A DNA stretch of 13,170 bases, from NCBI GenBank assembly GCA_024641365.1, contig JAHEDF010000051.1, positions 1 through 13,170 on the forward strand. Direction: 5' to 3'. The translations under genes were made by a program, and so were the position numbers. Below the pieces are notes generated by a model. The model made no database searches and was not told the origin of the DNA. It saw only the letters and a list, made by a program, of their open reading frames with translations. This document shows positions 1-6,521 of the stretch, piece after piece (position 1 is the stretch's first letter; the number at the start of each line of letters is the position of its first letter). The stretch is from Planctomycetota bacterium (GTDB lineage: Bacteria; Planctomycetota; UBA11346).

Positions 1-102
1 GGTACCCGCGTTGATGTACTCTTGAACCGCATGGACCGTCGCTGGACCTTGTGACCACAAGAAGTGCATAACACGTAACTGAAGGGGGCCGATAGTTTCC
101 AT
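1..102 (-). CDS. BlaI/MecI-family transcriptional repressor, N-terminal fragment
   Basis: Partial gene cut by the left window edge; 34 residues are visible, starting METIGPLQLRVMHFLW. The pattern of a short lead-in, a V-M-x-x-L-W segment, then G-P-A-T-V-x-x-V-Q-E-Y-I matches the first helices of the BlaI/MecI (penicillinase repressor) winged-helix domain, where the Trp and the GP-x-TV turn are typical. Family members are small dimeric DNA-binding repressors, often paired with an M56 (BlaR1-like) membrane sensor protease and removed from DNA by proteolysis. The ATG at 102-100 is chosen because it gives the usual short lead-in; an in-frame GTG at 129 is an alternative. No good ribosome binding site is visible. 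The partner gene, if any, lies outside the window. Family assignment rests on 34 residues only. Confidence 0.6.
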   Translation of the reverse strand, partial: METIGPLQLRVMHFLWSQGPATVHAVQEYINAGT

Positions 103-203
103 AGTATGTATGGGTGAATGTTGGATCACCGCTACTAGCCCACTATAACTATTCCACTCACAGAGGCGAGAACAATTTTGCCCTGAGCAAAAGAGTGAGC
201 GAG
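103..203. other. Intergenic region between RNase HII-like gene and blaI-like gene
   Basis: 101 bases between two minus-strand genes. A short inverted repeat (TTTTGC at 176-181 and GCAAAA at 187-192, 5-base loop) sits just past the RNase HII-like stop codon and could be a weak terminator. A TAGTTATAGT stretch (minus strand, about 142-151) resembles a -10 element for the downstream repressor, but no well-spaced -35 element is visible. No BlaI-type TACA/TGTA dyad was found here. Confidence 0.3.
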
Positions 204-1067
204 TCAGAAGCGAGGCCAGCCACGCACTAAGTGTGGCCCAATTGATTCATAGTGTGCAGTGCCAAGATCGGCTAAAAATCGCCGTGCGTCTTCCGGATAA
301 CCAGCAGTAGGCTTCAAATCGGGTACAATTGCTGTCCAATACTGGTTAAACAGCAGCATATGGAGTTCACGTGCATATTTAGCGATACAACTTGCTAGCG
401 CAGTGAGTGGCCAGCGTGACTCCGCTCCCACCAGAAAACCCACGCGATGCGGGCCCGCTTGATAGCGACTCTCCGCCTGCACTTCACTGATTATCGACAC
501 GGATTCCTGCGGCCAGACCGATTGAAGCGCATCTTTATAATAGCGTCGTCCGCCTAGACGGTCGACCACCATGTCACTTTCGACAGTCCCGCCTGCCCAG
601 CGTAATAATCCACTAATATGGTGTAGCTCTAAAGCGGCTTTATTTCCTGATTGTGCAATAAAATTATTATAGGCATCGGCATGAATTAATGCGCCGCGCA
701 TGCCACATGGTTTGCCGTGTTCAATTGACCACGCTGATATGCGGGTTGCCTTAATCGGTAATGTGAGCGCATCTGCCCCAGCTTGCCAGGGCATTTTCCG
801 TTGTGCGTTGTTCTCGTCGAAGTGGATAAAAACATCTGCTGCGGTGTGAATTGCTGCTCCTGTTAACCAACGTAAACCACCCAAAGCGACTGCTTCAAGC
901 GGAGCAATGTTACCAGCTTTATGTAAGGCTTTGCTGTCTTTGACGCCATGTGCGGCAAGCGCTTTTCCCAGGCGTTCAAAATTATCACTGTCAACAGCTG
1001 TGGCTGCAATTGCCAAAGGGCCCAGTGTGGGACCGTAACCTGCTTCATCGATACCGGCGTAGCGCAT
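204..1067 (-). CDS. Ribonuclease HII-like protein (divergent RNase H type 2 family)
   Basis: 287 residues, cytoplasmic, no signal peptide. The N-terminal GIDEAGYGPTLGP (residues 5-17) matches the RNase HII signature GIDEAGRGP, including the catalytic D7-E8 pair. V-K-D-S-K (42-46) matches the conserved DSK motif. VVDRLGGRRYY (167-177) supplies a probable third acidic residue, D169. AESRWPLTALASCIAKYARE (215-234) aligns with the D-x(n)-AASIIAKVxRD segment, and GYPEDARRFLADLG near the end matches the family C-terminal motif. RNase HII cleaves RNA in RNA/DNA hybrids and removes misincorporated ribonucleotides. Oddities: it is about 90 residues longer than E. coli RNase HII (198 aa), the signature Arg is Tyr, and the usual fourth-site Asp appears to be Glu (E216). 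It may therefore be a PVC-lineage paralogue rather than the housekeeping enzyme. No clear Shine-Dalgarno sequence precedes the ATG. Confidence 0.75.
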   Translation of the reverse strand: MRYAGIDEAGYGPTLGPLAIAATAVDSDNFERLGKALAAHGVKDSKALHKAGNIAPLEAVALGGLRWLTGAAIHTAADVFIHFDENNAQRKMPWQAGADALTLPIKATRISAWSIEHGKPCGMRGALIHADAYNNFIAQSGNKAALELHHISGLLRWAGGTVESDMVVDRLGGRRYYKDALQSVWPQESVSIISEVQAESRYQAGPHRVGFLVGAESRWPLTALASCIAKYARELHMLLFNQYWTAIVPDLKPTAGYPEDARRFLADLGTAHYESIGPHLVRGWPRF

Positions 1068-1080
1068 GGCGGGGGACGGT

Positions 1081-1644
1081 ATGAATTTTGTGAATTATCC
1101 AAGAGCCAATACCGGTAGCGCCATTAAATGCACTCTTTCGTCGGAGCGTTGGATTGTTACGAACAGTATTGTGCGCTATGTCGTTCTTATTTTTGTTGCC
1201 GTATTATTAGCGGTGTTGCAATATAGTTGGTTTGGAAATTTTCCATCCGCGCCAAATTTATTATTAGCATTGGCGGCCTGGGCAATGGTAGATGGTACAC
1301 AACGAGGCGTAGTTCCGCGTGCCTGGATTATTGGAACCATTGCTGATTTATTTGATCCGGCATCAATTGCTTTTAATGCTCTGATGTTTTTAAGCTTAGC
1401 AATTATTTATTTGCCGGTGCGCGCATTAATTTTCCGTTCACGCATGACCGGTTGGGCCGCATGGGCGTTTATTGCCATGATGATCATGCAATTTGTTGAC
1501 GGATCATTGTATGGATTTGGCGACAGCAATCCACTTATCATGATGATTGCGGCATCTTGGACGGCGATAGTGGCTGTCGCACTTGGTTGGATGTTTCGTG
1601 GCATTCCTAAAACTTTTCACCCAATTGGCCAAGGTGGAGCCTAA
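1081..1644 (+). CDS. Polytopic membrane protein, MreD-like
   Basis: About 187 residues from ATG 1081, with roughly five or six hydrophobic segments: V-R-Y-V-V-L-I-F onward, P-N-L-L-L-A-L-A-A-W, the G-T-I-A-D-L-F-D loop, L-M-F-L-S-L-A-I-I-Y, a third quarter rich in W and M, and a last helix ending G-W-M-F-R-G. Size, topology, the PNLLLAL segment and a G-x-x-x-D-L-F-D motif resemble MreD, the inner-membrane partner of MreC/MreB in rod-shape control, but no mreB or mreC is adjacent, so the name is tentative. Start uncertain: ATG 1081 has a G-rich GGGGGAC at 1071-1077; ATG 1066 would overlap the divergent RNase gene; GTG 1171 lies right before the first membrane segment and removes an unusual 30-residue polar lead, but lacks a good ribosome binding site. 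Confidence 0.55.
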   Translation: MNFVNYPRANTGSAIKCTLSSERWIVTNSIVRYVVLIFVAVLLAVLQYSWFGNFPSAPNLLLALAAWAMVDGTQRGVVPRAWIIGTIADLFDPASIAFNALMFLSLAIIYLPVRALIFRSRMTGWAAWAFIAMMIMQFVDGSLYGFGDSNPLIMMIAASWTAIVAVALGWMFRGIPKTFHPIGQGGA

Positions 1645-1646
1645 AA

Positions 1647-1670
1647 CTTTGATTGATATTGTAATCAAGG
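1647..1670 (+). terminator. Possible hairpin after the MreD-like gene
   Basis: Three bases after the TAA stop lies an inverted repeat: 1647-1654 (CTTTGATT) pairs with 1663-1670 (AATCAAGG) through eight pairs, one of them G-U, around an 8-base loop. It sits where a terminator would be, but no T-run follows, so intrinsic termination is uncertain. Confidence 0.3.
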
Positions 1671-1742
1671 ACATGCCAACCTGTTAAAGGTTATCATTTG
1701 GTAGGCTACCGTCTTGATTTTGGGGATGTAAGGGGGCTATTC

Positions 1743-1766
1743 TTATTAGTAGCTGACGTCTAATAA
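1743..1766. repeat. Inverted repeat upstream of the sigma factor gene
   Basis: TTATTAG (1743-1749) is perfectly repeated in inverted form as CTAATAA (1760-1766) with a 10-base spacer. It lies in the 255-base gene-free stretch (1645-1899) before the ECF sigma gene. It could be an operator or a transcript hairpin; no partner copy was seen elsewhere in the window. No clear promoter hexamers or tRNA fold were seen in the rest of this stretch. Confidence 0.25.
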
Positions 1767-1899
1767 TGACAAAGAGCGAACACTTGTAACCAGCGCATAA
1801 AATGGGGTACTACTTCCTAGAAGAGAGTCGGCCAGATGCTTCAGGTTGTTATGTCCTTAGGCGCAGGGTCGATTTACAGGCGAAAGCCAGGGGGGGTAT

Positions 1900-2439
1900 A
1901 TGACTACTGAAAACGATCAAGAAACATTTATTCGGCATATAACCGAATATCAGACACGCATTTATGGCTATATTTATTCACTTTTAGGAAACCATGATCG
2001 CGCTGCAGATGTGTTGCAGGAAACTAATATTGTATTGCTGAGAAAATACCAAGAGACCCAACCAGGTGACAGATTTTTATATTGGGCATTTTCGGTGGCG
2101 AAATTTCAAGTACTTGCTCATTTGCGAGACCGAAAACGAGACAGATTATTGCTCGACCCAGAATTAATTGAGTTGGTCCAGAAAGAAGTTGAAACAGTGG
2201 CAGTTACAATGCCAGATCAACAACATGCTTTACGTAACTGTTTGCCAAAATTATCAGCTATAAATCAGGAACTTATTCGCCGACGTTATTTCGCGGATGA
2301 ATCGATTGAGGTTATTGCCTCTGCTATGAATAAATCGCAATCGGCCGTAAAGGTCGCACTGCTACGCGTGCGTCATCATTTACAAGAATGTATTATGGCA
2401 ATGATGGCGGATAAAGGATGGGCACATGACGAAGGATGA
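1900..2439 (+). CDS. ECF RNA polymerase sigma factor, Rhodopirellula/Verrucomicrobium type
   Basis: 179 residues with two sigma-70 domains. Region 2 spans about residues 8-78 and contains DRAADVLQETNIVLLRKY (33-50), the D-x-x-Q-E-x-N/F-x-x-L hallmark, followed by F-L-Y-W-A-F-S-V-A-K and a basic R-D-R-K-R-D-R stretch. Region 4 spans about 108-165, with the helix-turn-helix S-I-E-V-I-A-S-A-M-N-K-S-Q-S-A-V-K-V-A-L-L-R. The W-A-F-x-V-A-K-F-x-V and L-x-D-x-E-L-I-E-L features are typical of the subgroup common in planctomycetes and verrucomicrobia. It should redirect RNA polymerase to a specific promoter set and be held inactive by a membrane partner, very probably the FecR-LamG protein encoded next and overlapping it by 14 bases. 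ATG 1900 is preceded by a G-rich site at about 1890-1896. The regulon is unknown. Confidence 0.85.
   Translation: MTTENDQETFIRHITEYQTRIYGYIYSLLGNHDRAADVLQETNIVLLRKYQETQPGDRFLYWAFSVAKFQVLAHLRDRKRDRLLLDPELIELVQKEVETVAVTMPDQQHALRNCLPKLSAINQELIRRRYFADESIEVIASAMNKSQSAVKVALLRVRHHLQECIMAMMADKGWAHDEG
2413..2418 (+). promoter_or_regulatory. Ribosome binding site inside the sigma gene for fecR-lamG
   Basis: AAAGGA lies 7 bases before the ATG at 2426, inside the end of the sigma factor reading frame. It supports ATG 2426 as the true start and suggests translational coupling of the two genes. Confidence 0.6.
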
Positions 2440-4051
2440 AGAATTATCTCGATTAATGGCATTAATCTTTGATTTCCAAAATGGAACAATTGACGATGCG
2501 GGCATTGAAGAAGTGCGTGCCATTTTGCGTCACAGTGCAGAAGCACGGCGTGCCTATGCGCAAGCCATGCTTTTAGATGTGTCACTGCAACAAGAACGTA
2601 TTTCAGGACATGAACATGTTAATGCAGCTGAATTAGAAAAACATATTCCATTTCCCCGAGACAAACCCTATCGTTCGCAATGGAAGTGGGGGTCAATTGC
2701 TGCCGCTATTCTATGTGTTGGATTGCTCATTGGATGGGCGATAAATAACTCATCACAAAAATCGGATCAGCTCACGGTAAATGGGAAACCGCCGGAACGG
2801 CACGAAAAAACCTATGACAGCGTTGCATTAATTTCACGTATGATTGATGCTGAATGGGGCGCTGATTCGTTGATGGCACTGGGATCTCCAGTGTTACCAG
2901 GTAAATTGGAATTAGTGGCCGGATTTATTCAGCTTGATTTCTATAGTGGTGCGCGCGTCGTGTTGCAGGGTCCAACTACAGTAGAAATAGTGTCGTCAAT
3001 GGAATTAAAAGTAATGAGCGGAAAAATACGAGCCGAAGTGCCACCAATTGCTAGCGGTTTTGTCGTAGATGGTCCATTGGTGAAAATTATTGATATCGGT
3101 ACTGAGTTTGCTGTGGAAATTCGAAAAGATGGCAGCAGTGATGTCCATACCATTACGGGTAAAATTGATGTTTTTGATAAGATGACTCCACCAAGAAAAG
3201 TGTCCATGGTCGCAGGGCAAGCCATGCGCTTTTCGGAGCAAGGAAAAAGAGGAAATATTGTCTCGGATGTTACTACATTCGCAAACAGCGATGATTTAGA
3301 TAGTAAAGATGAAAAAAGAATGCAGCAACGTTTAGTCGCATGGGAATCTTGGAACAAAGAACGCTTAACTGATAAACGTTTAGTCGCCTGTTACACATTT
3401 AATAACATATCATCATCAAGAAGAGCCCAAAACGAAGTCGGATCCTATGGCAATGGTTCAATTGTAGGATGTCAAATTGTGCGAGGACGTTGGCAGGGAA
3501 AACCTGCGTTGGCATTTAATCGTCCTGGTGATCGAGTTCGTTTTGTTATTCCAGGAGAATTTAGTAATCTTACCTATTCAACATGGATTCGCGTGGATGA
3601 ACTAGGCGATCGGACTCAAAGTATTTTATTAACAGATGGCTATGAAATTGGTCGCCCGCATTGGCAAATTTCAGCTGATGGTCATTTGCGTTTAGGAATT
3701 CGTCTTCCAGACCGTGAGGGGCAACGTGCTGTAACGGCTTCTGGTTATGCCTCACCGGCAATATTTGGCCCCAAGCGCATAGGTATTTGGACTTTTTTAT
3801 GTACCGTTTATAACCGCGCAGATCATAGTGTCCGTCATTATGTAAATGGACGAGAAGTTAGCCATGAGCAAATAGTTTTTGATCAGCCCCTGCGCATCGG
3901 CAGAGCCGAAATGGGAAATTGGGGTTTCCCATTTAAACAGCGCAACGCACCTATTCGTTATTTAAACGGACAAATAGACGAACTGAGTATTTATAACGCC
4001 GCATTGAGTGCGGAAGAAATTCACGCGATGTATAGTGCGGGACAACCGTAA
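2426..4051 (+). CDS. Membrane-anchored FecR-type anti-sigma/sensor protein with C-terminal LamG domain
   Basis: 541 residues. Residues 1-85 are a cytoplasmic helical region likely to bind the sigma factor. Residues 89-106 (W-G-S-I-A-A-A-I-L-C-V-G-L-L-I-G-W-A) form one transmembrane helix. Residues about 155-250 are a FecR-type beta domain: G-A-R-V-V-L-Q-G-P-T-T-V-E, a L-K-V-M-S-G-K-I-R-A-E turn, then I-D-I-G-T-E-F-A-V and the V-H-T-I-T-G-K-I-D-V strand. Residues about 317-541 resemble a LamG/concanavalin-like jelly roll, from L-V-A-C-Y-T-F-N through L-T-Y-S-T-W-I-R-V to the characteristic N-G-Q-I-D-E-L-S-I-Y-N-A-A-L-S end. The order suggests that the extracytoplasmic lectin-like domain detects a glycan or wall component and signals through the helix to the sigma factor; that is inference. 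Unlike the classic FecI-FecR-FecA system, no TonB receptor is adjacent. Confidence 0.8.
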   Translation: MTKDEELSRLMALIFDFQNGTIDDAGIEEVRAILRHSAEARRAYAQAMLLDVSLQQERISGHEHVNAAELEKHIPFPRDKPYRSQWKWGSIAAAILCVGLLIGWAINNSSQKSDQLTVNGKPPERHEKTYDSVALISRMIDAEWGADSLMALGSPVLPGKLELVAGFIQLDFYSGARVVLQGPTTVEIVSSMELKVMSGKIRAEVPPIASGFVVDGPLVKIIDIGTEFAVEIRKDGSSDVHTITGKIDVFDKMTPPRKVSMVAGQAMRFSEQGKRGNIVSDVTTFANSDDLDSKDEKRMQQRLVAWESWNKERLTDKRLVACYTFNNISSSRRAQNEVGSYGNGSIVGCQIVRGRWQGKPALAFNRPGDRVRFVIPGEFSNLTYSTWIRVDELGDRTQSILLTDGYEIGRPHWQISADGHLRLGIRLPDREGQRAVTASGYASPAIFGPKRIGIWTFLCTVYNRADHSVRHYVNGREVSHEQIVFDQPLRIGRAEMGNWGFPFKQRNAPIRYLNGQIDELSIYNAALSAEEIHAMYSAGQP

Positions 4052-4066
4052 ATGAAGTAATGAAGT
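4051..4066 (+). repeat. 8-base perfect tandem repeat between convergent genes
   Basis: AATGAAGT occurs twice head to tail (4051-4058, 4059-4066), starting on the last base of the fecR-lamG stop codon, in the 22-base gap before the convergent transporter gene. It is probably a replication-slippage duplication. No terminator hairpin is visible in the gap. Confidence 0.6.
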
Positions 4067-4073
4067 AGCATTG

Positions 4074-5402
4074 CTAATCAATTTTGGGCGTGAATTGTTT
4101 GTCCTGAAGCTCTTTGTCATCGGTCGCACCAGTTTTGTGATCTATGCCGAGAAGGAACAATGTTGCGACAAGCTGAAAAATACCGAGTCCAATAAAGACA
4201 TTAACAATATCTGCATCTTTAAACGGTTCAGCTAACCAGGAACCAGCGGTCGTGGATAAATTAATGAGGGCCATGTAAAAGGTAAATTGAGAAGCGGCCA
4301 CCTTTTTCAGTGATTGTCCCATGGCCATGACTATTAAGGATGCGGTCATCACCGACATTAAGAATAACTCAACATTAATTTCACAGACAACAAACCATTT
4401 GTTACTCCATAAAGGATTAAGTAGACCGAATGCAATCTACAAAACTCCCAAACCAATAGCAGACCAAGCAAATAATCGTCGTGCGCCGACAATGTCAGCG
4501 AAAATACCGCCGCCAACGGACCCAATAAGTCCAGCCCACAAACCAAATCCAGTAAAGGTGGTATATTCTTCCTGAGTCCAGCCTAATTTTTGCGTTAATA
4601 AAACAGTTACCATGGCGGCTAATAAGCCTGTCCCGATGCGTAATGTGATGGCTAAACCTGCGAGCATTAAAGCGCTGCGACGAGAGAACCCTTCATATAA
4701 TCCCTTAATAACATCAATGACTCCATGTGCCGCTTCTGGTTTATTGGCAGGGTCAGGCTCCGTCTCGGTAATTTTTTCTCGTCGCACGAAAGGCAGAACC
4801 GTATCATAACGTCGTTCTCGTAATAAAAGCGGAAATAACATGATGCAAAATAATAAGACACCCTGTAAGGCAATTGCGACCCAAATGTCCCATGCACCAA
4901 TGATATATCCGAAACCAGCGCCACCTATAAATGATCCTAAGTAACTGGAGCCAGTCATCAAACCAGATGCTCGACCACGTTCTTGTTCATCAAGTAATTC
5001 GACCGCCAAAGCGTCACTCGACACATCTTGCAACGACGCAAAACAATTATGAATAAACACCATCCAAATTAACAGATTTGGCTCCTCTACTATATTTTTT
5101 CCACCAAATAAAATTGATAAGATCGTTAATCCCATCATGAATTGTGCGAATAAAATCCACGGCCGTCGTCGCCCCATACTAAATCCACTAAATCTATCGA
5201 CGATTGGCCCCCAAATCCATTTTAACGCCCATGGCAGTGTGCACATGGCGAGCATTTTCCCGATAGCGCCAGCGTCCCAGCCTTTGGAGCCTAAATATCC
5301 AACCATCGCAATAGTTAAAAAACCCTGCGGTAATCCCTGTGATACATAAAGCATGCACAGTGTCGTTAAACGCCATTTACTAGATTCACTTAAATAAGGC
5401 AT
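4074..5402 (-). pseudogene. MFS transporter of the AmpG/PAT-like type, interrupted by an in-frame TAG
   Basis: Read from ATG 5402 the frame encodes the first 321 residues of a 12-helix major facilitator transporter, meets TAG at 4439-4437, then continues in the same frame as clear transporter sequence to a second TAG at 4076-4074. Without the internal stop it would be about 442 residues, a normal length. Y-V-S-Q-G-L-P-Q-G-F in helix 1, T-L-P-W-A-L-K-W-I-W-G-P-I-V-D-R and G-R-R-R-P-W-I-L-F-A-Q match the AmpG-like family, which imports muropeptides or other solutes. The stop lies between A-I-G-L-G-V-L and I-A-F-G-L-L-N, inside a late membrane helix, so the truncated product would lack about three helices. 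Downstream of the GntR gene by 37 bases, it is probably co-transcribed with it. Frame is kept and the tail shows no other damage, so a recent mutation, a sequencing error or amber readthrough are all possible. Start codon support is weak. Confidence 0.75.
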
Positions 5403-5439
5403 AGGGACCACGCTTTTTATAGAGTGTGAATGAATATTG

Positions 5440-6339
5440 CTAAACGGCGAAAGGTTCGGCGGCGATGGCTTGATCAACCGGGACATTATCACGTAATCGT
5501 TCAATCATTTTTGCGAGCACCGGTTGTTGTCCACGTATATGACTAATTAATGCCTGCTTTGCTTCGTCCCATTGTCCGATTAATATGGCATCCAGGATGA
5601 CGTGATGTTGATGCACCATGTCATCGGTGACTGACGCCACTGGTGCAGCATAATCAAAAAGCGTGTTAAAGTATGGTCCATGCAGGTCAAAAAAATCACG
5701 AATATACACATTGTTGCAGCCATTAATCCAATAGCGATGTAGGCTATTATCGAGTTTTGCTGGCTGATCAGCCGTCGCAAAAGTATTTCCACTGCGAATT
5801 TGACGAATATGGTCCAAGTCAATAAATGGTTTAGCTAATTCCAATGAGCGTATTTCTAACGTTTCTCGCACATCCACATAATCGTTCATTTCTCTTTCAT
5901 TGAATGAACGAATACGCCAACCACGGCGTGGCTCATGTTCTAATATACGCGCACCTGCGAGTTTCGCGAAAATGCGCCGTAATTTTGTGCGTCCGATTTC
6001 ATATTTTGCAGCGACAGATTCTTCGCGTAAATAATTAGTATGTCCCATGACGCTTTGTAATAAAACGTCGCGGGTAATAATGGTGTCCCAATTGGTTGGT
6101 GGTGTAGGAATAGGAATTGCTTCATCAGAAAATTGATGATCGGGATTTACCATCAGCCGACCATTGTCTAATTTTTTAAGAATTTGGCCGTCTACTAAAT
6201 CATCTAATGCGGTTCGGACGGGTGTGGCACTGACGCCATAATGTTGTGATAGGGCAACGACGGTCAGTTTAGCTGGTAATTGTTGACCAGAGCGTATGTG
6301 TGCGGCGATATCACTTTTGATATAGTCGGCTATTGTCAT
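5440..6339 (-). CDS. GntR-family transcriptional regulator with two winged-helix modules and an FCD-like domain
   Basis: 299 residues from ATG 6339. The first winged helix (about 5-65) has L-S-Q-H-Y-G-V-S-A-T-P-V-R-T-A-L-D-D-L, a standard GntR recognition helix. A second module (about 100-147) reads L-R-E-E-S-V-A-A-K-Y-E-I-G-R-T-K-L-R-R-I-F and ends R-R-G-W-R-I-R-S-F, also GntR-like. The C-terminal part (about 150-280) resembles an FCD ligand-binding domain, with D187, H191, H235 and H257 in positions of the usual metal-binding set. FCD regulators usually bind organic acids and release DNA. A longer frame starting at 6444 would run through the presumed operator; ATG 6339 is preferred because the wHTH fold starts right after it and GAGG lies 6 bases upstream. 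It is divergent from the aldolase gene and upstream of the transporter, so it probably controls both. Confidence 0.85.
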   Translation of the reverse strand: MTIADYIKSDIAAHIRSGQQLPAKLTVVALSQHYGVSATPVRTALDDLVDGQILKKLDNGRLMVNPDHQFSDEAIPIPTPPTNWDTIITRDVLLQSVMGHTNYLREESVAAKYEIGRTKLRRIFAKLAGARILEHEPRRGWRIRSFNEREMNDYVDVRETLEIRSLELAKPFIDLDHIRQIRSGNTFATADQPAKLDNSLHRYWINGCNNVYIRDFFDLHGPYFNTLFDYAAPVASVTDDMVHQHHVILDAILIGQWDEAKQALISHIRGQQPVLAKMIERLRDNVPVDQAIAAEPFAV

Positions 6340-6521
6340 AGGGGGCCTCGGTCTGATAGGGTTCCGTATAACGCCATTGACTTTGTGCACAATATAGTAT
6401 GCTTTGCACACAATAAATATAAAATTCTTATCTAACTGTATCACAAGGGTTTACGGAAAAGATAACGGTTTTATAAAACTTTTACCCACCCAAACGCATT
6501 CAAAAACAAAGGACACACATC
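6340..6521. promoter_or_regulatory. Divergent promoter/operator region between gntR-like and aldolase genes
   Basis: 182 bases separate the start codons of the two divergent genes, so promoters for both must lie here. The stretch is AT-rich and holds the tandem operator-like repeat at 6381-6415. A TTGACT/TATGCT pair (6377-6382 and 6398-6403, 15-base spacer) might be a rightward promoter overlapped by the repeat, but the spacing is short. AAAGGA at 6508-6513 is the ribosome binding site of the aldolase gene, 8 bases before its ATG. Confidence 0.5.
6381..6415. promoter_or_regulatory. Tandem operator-like repeat, 21-base period
   Basis: CTTTGTGCACAATA (6381-6394) is followed by CTTTGCACACAATA (6402-6415): 12 of 14 bases agree and the copies start 21 bases apart, two helical turns, so both face the same side of the DNA. 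The first copy contains a perfect 10-base palindrome, TTGTGCACAA (6383-6392). Its place between a GntR regulator and its divergent target suggests the binding site of that regulator; the two winged-helix modules per subunit could fit a doubled site. Binding is inferred. Confidence 0.55.

Noticed and set aside
1..54. Plus-strand frame ending in TGA at 52-54 (G-T-R-V-D-V-L-L-N-R-M-D-R-R-W-T-L), as a possible gene tail
   Set aside because: The opposite strand over the same bases reads as a recognisable BlaI-like N-terminus with its own ATG; both cannot readily be coding, and the plus-strand tail matches nothing I recognise.
1645..1899. Possible tRNA or small RNA gene in the gap before the sigma factor
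   Set aside because: Several short inverted repeats are present, but no cloverleaf, T-loop or CCA-type end could be assembled.
2941..3357. 138-codon minus-strand open frame inside fecR-lamG
   Set aside because: Antisense shadow of a well-supported FecR domain; composition and lack of a ribosome binding site do not support a gene.
5403..5504. 34-residue extension of the MFS protein from an ATG at 5504
   Set aside because: The extension overlaps the end of the GntR gene, is polar and not transporter-like; the first membrane helix follows soon after Met at 5402.
6340..6444. 35-residue N-terminal extension of the GntR-like protein from an ATG at 6444
   Set aside because: It would run through the operator-like repeat, adds no domain, and ATG 6339 has a GAGG site and starts right before the winged helix.
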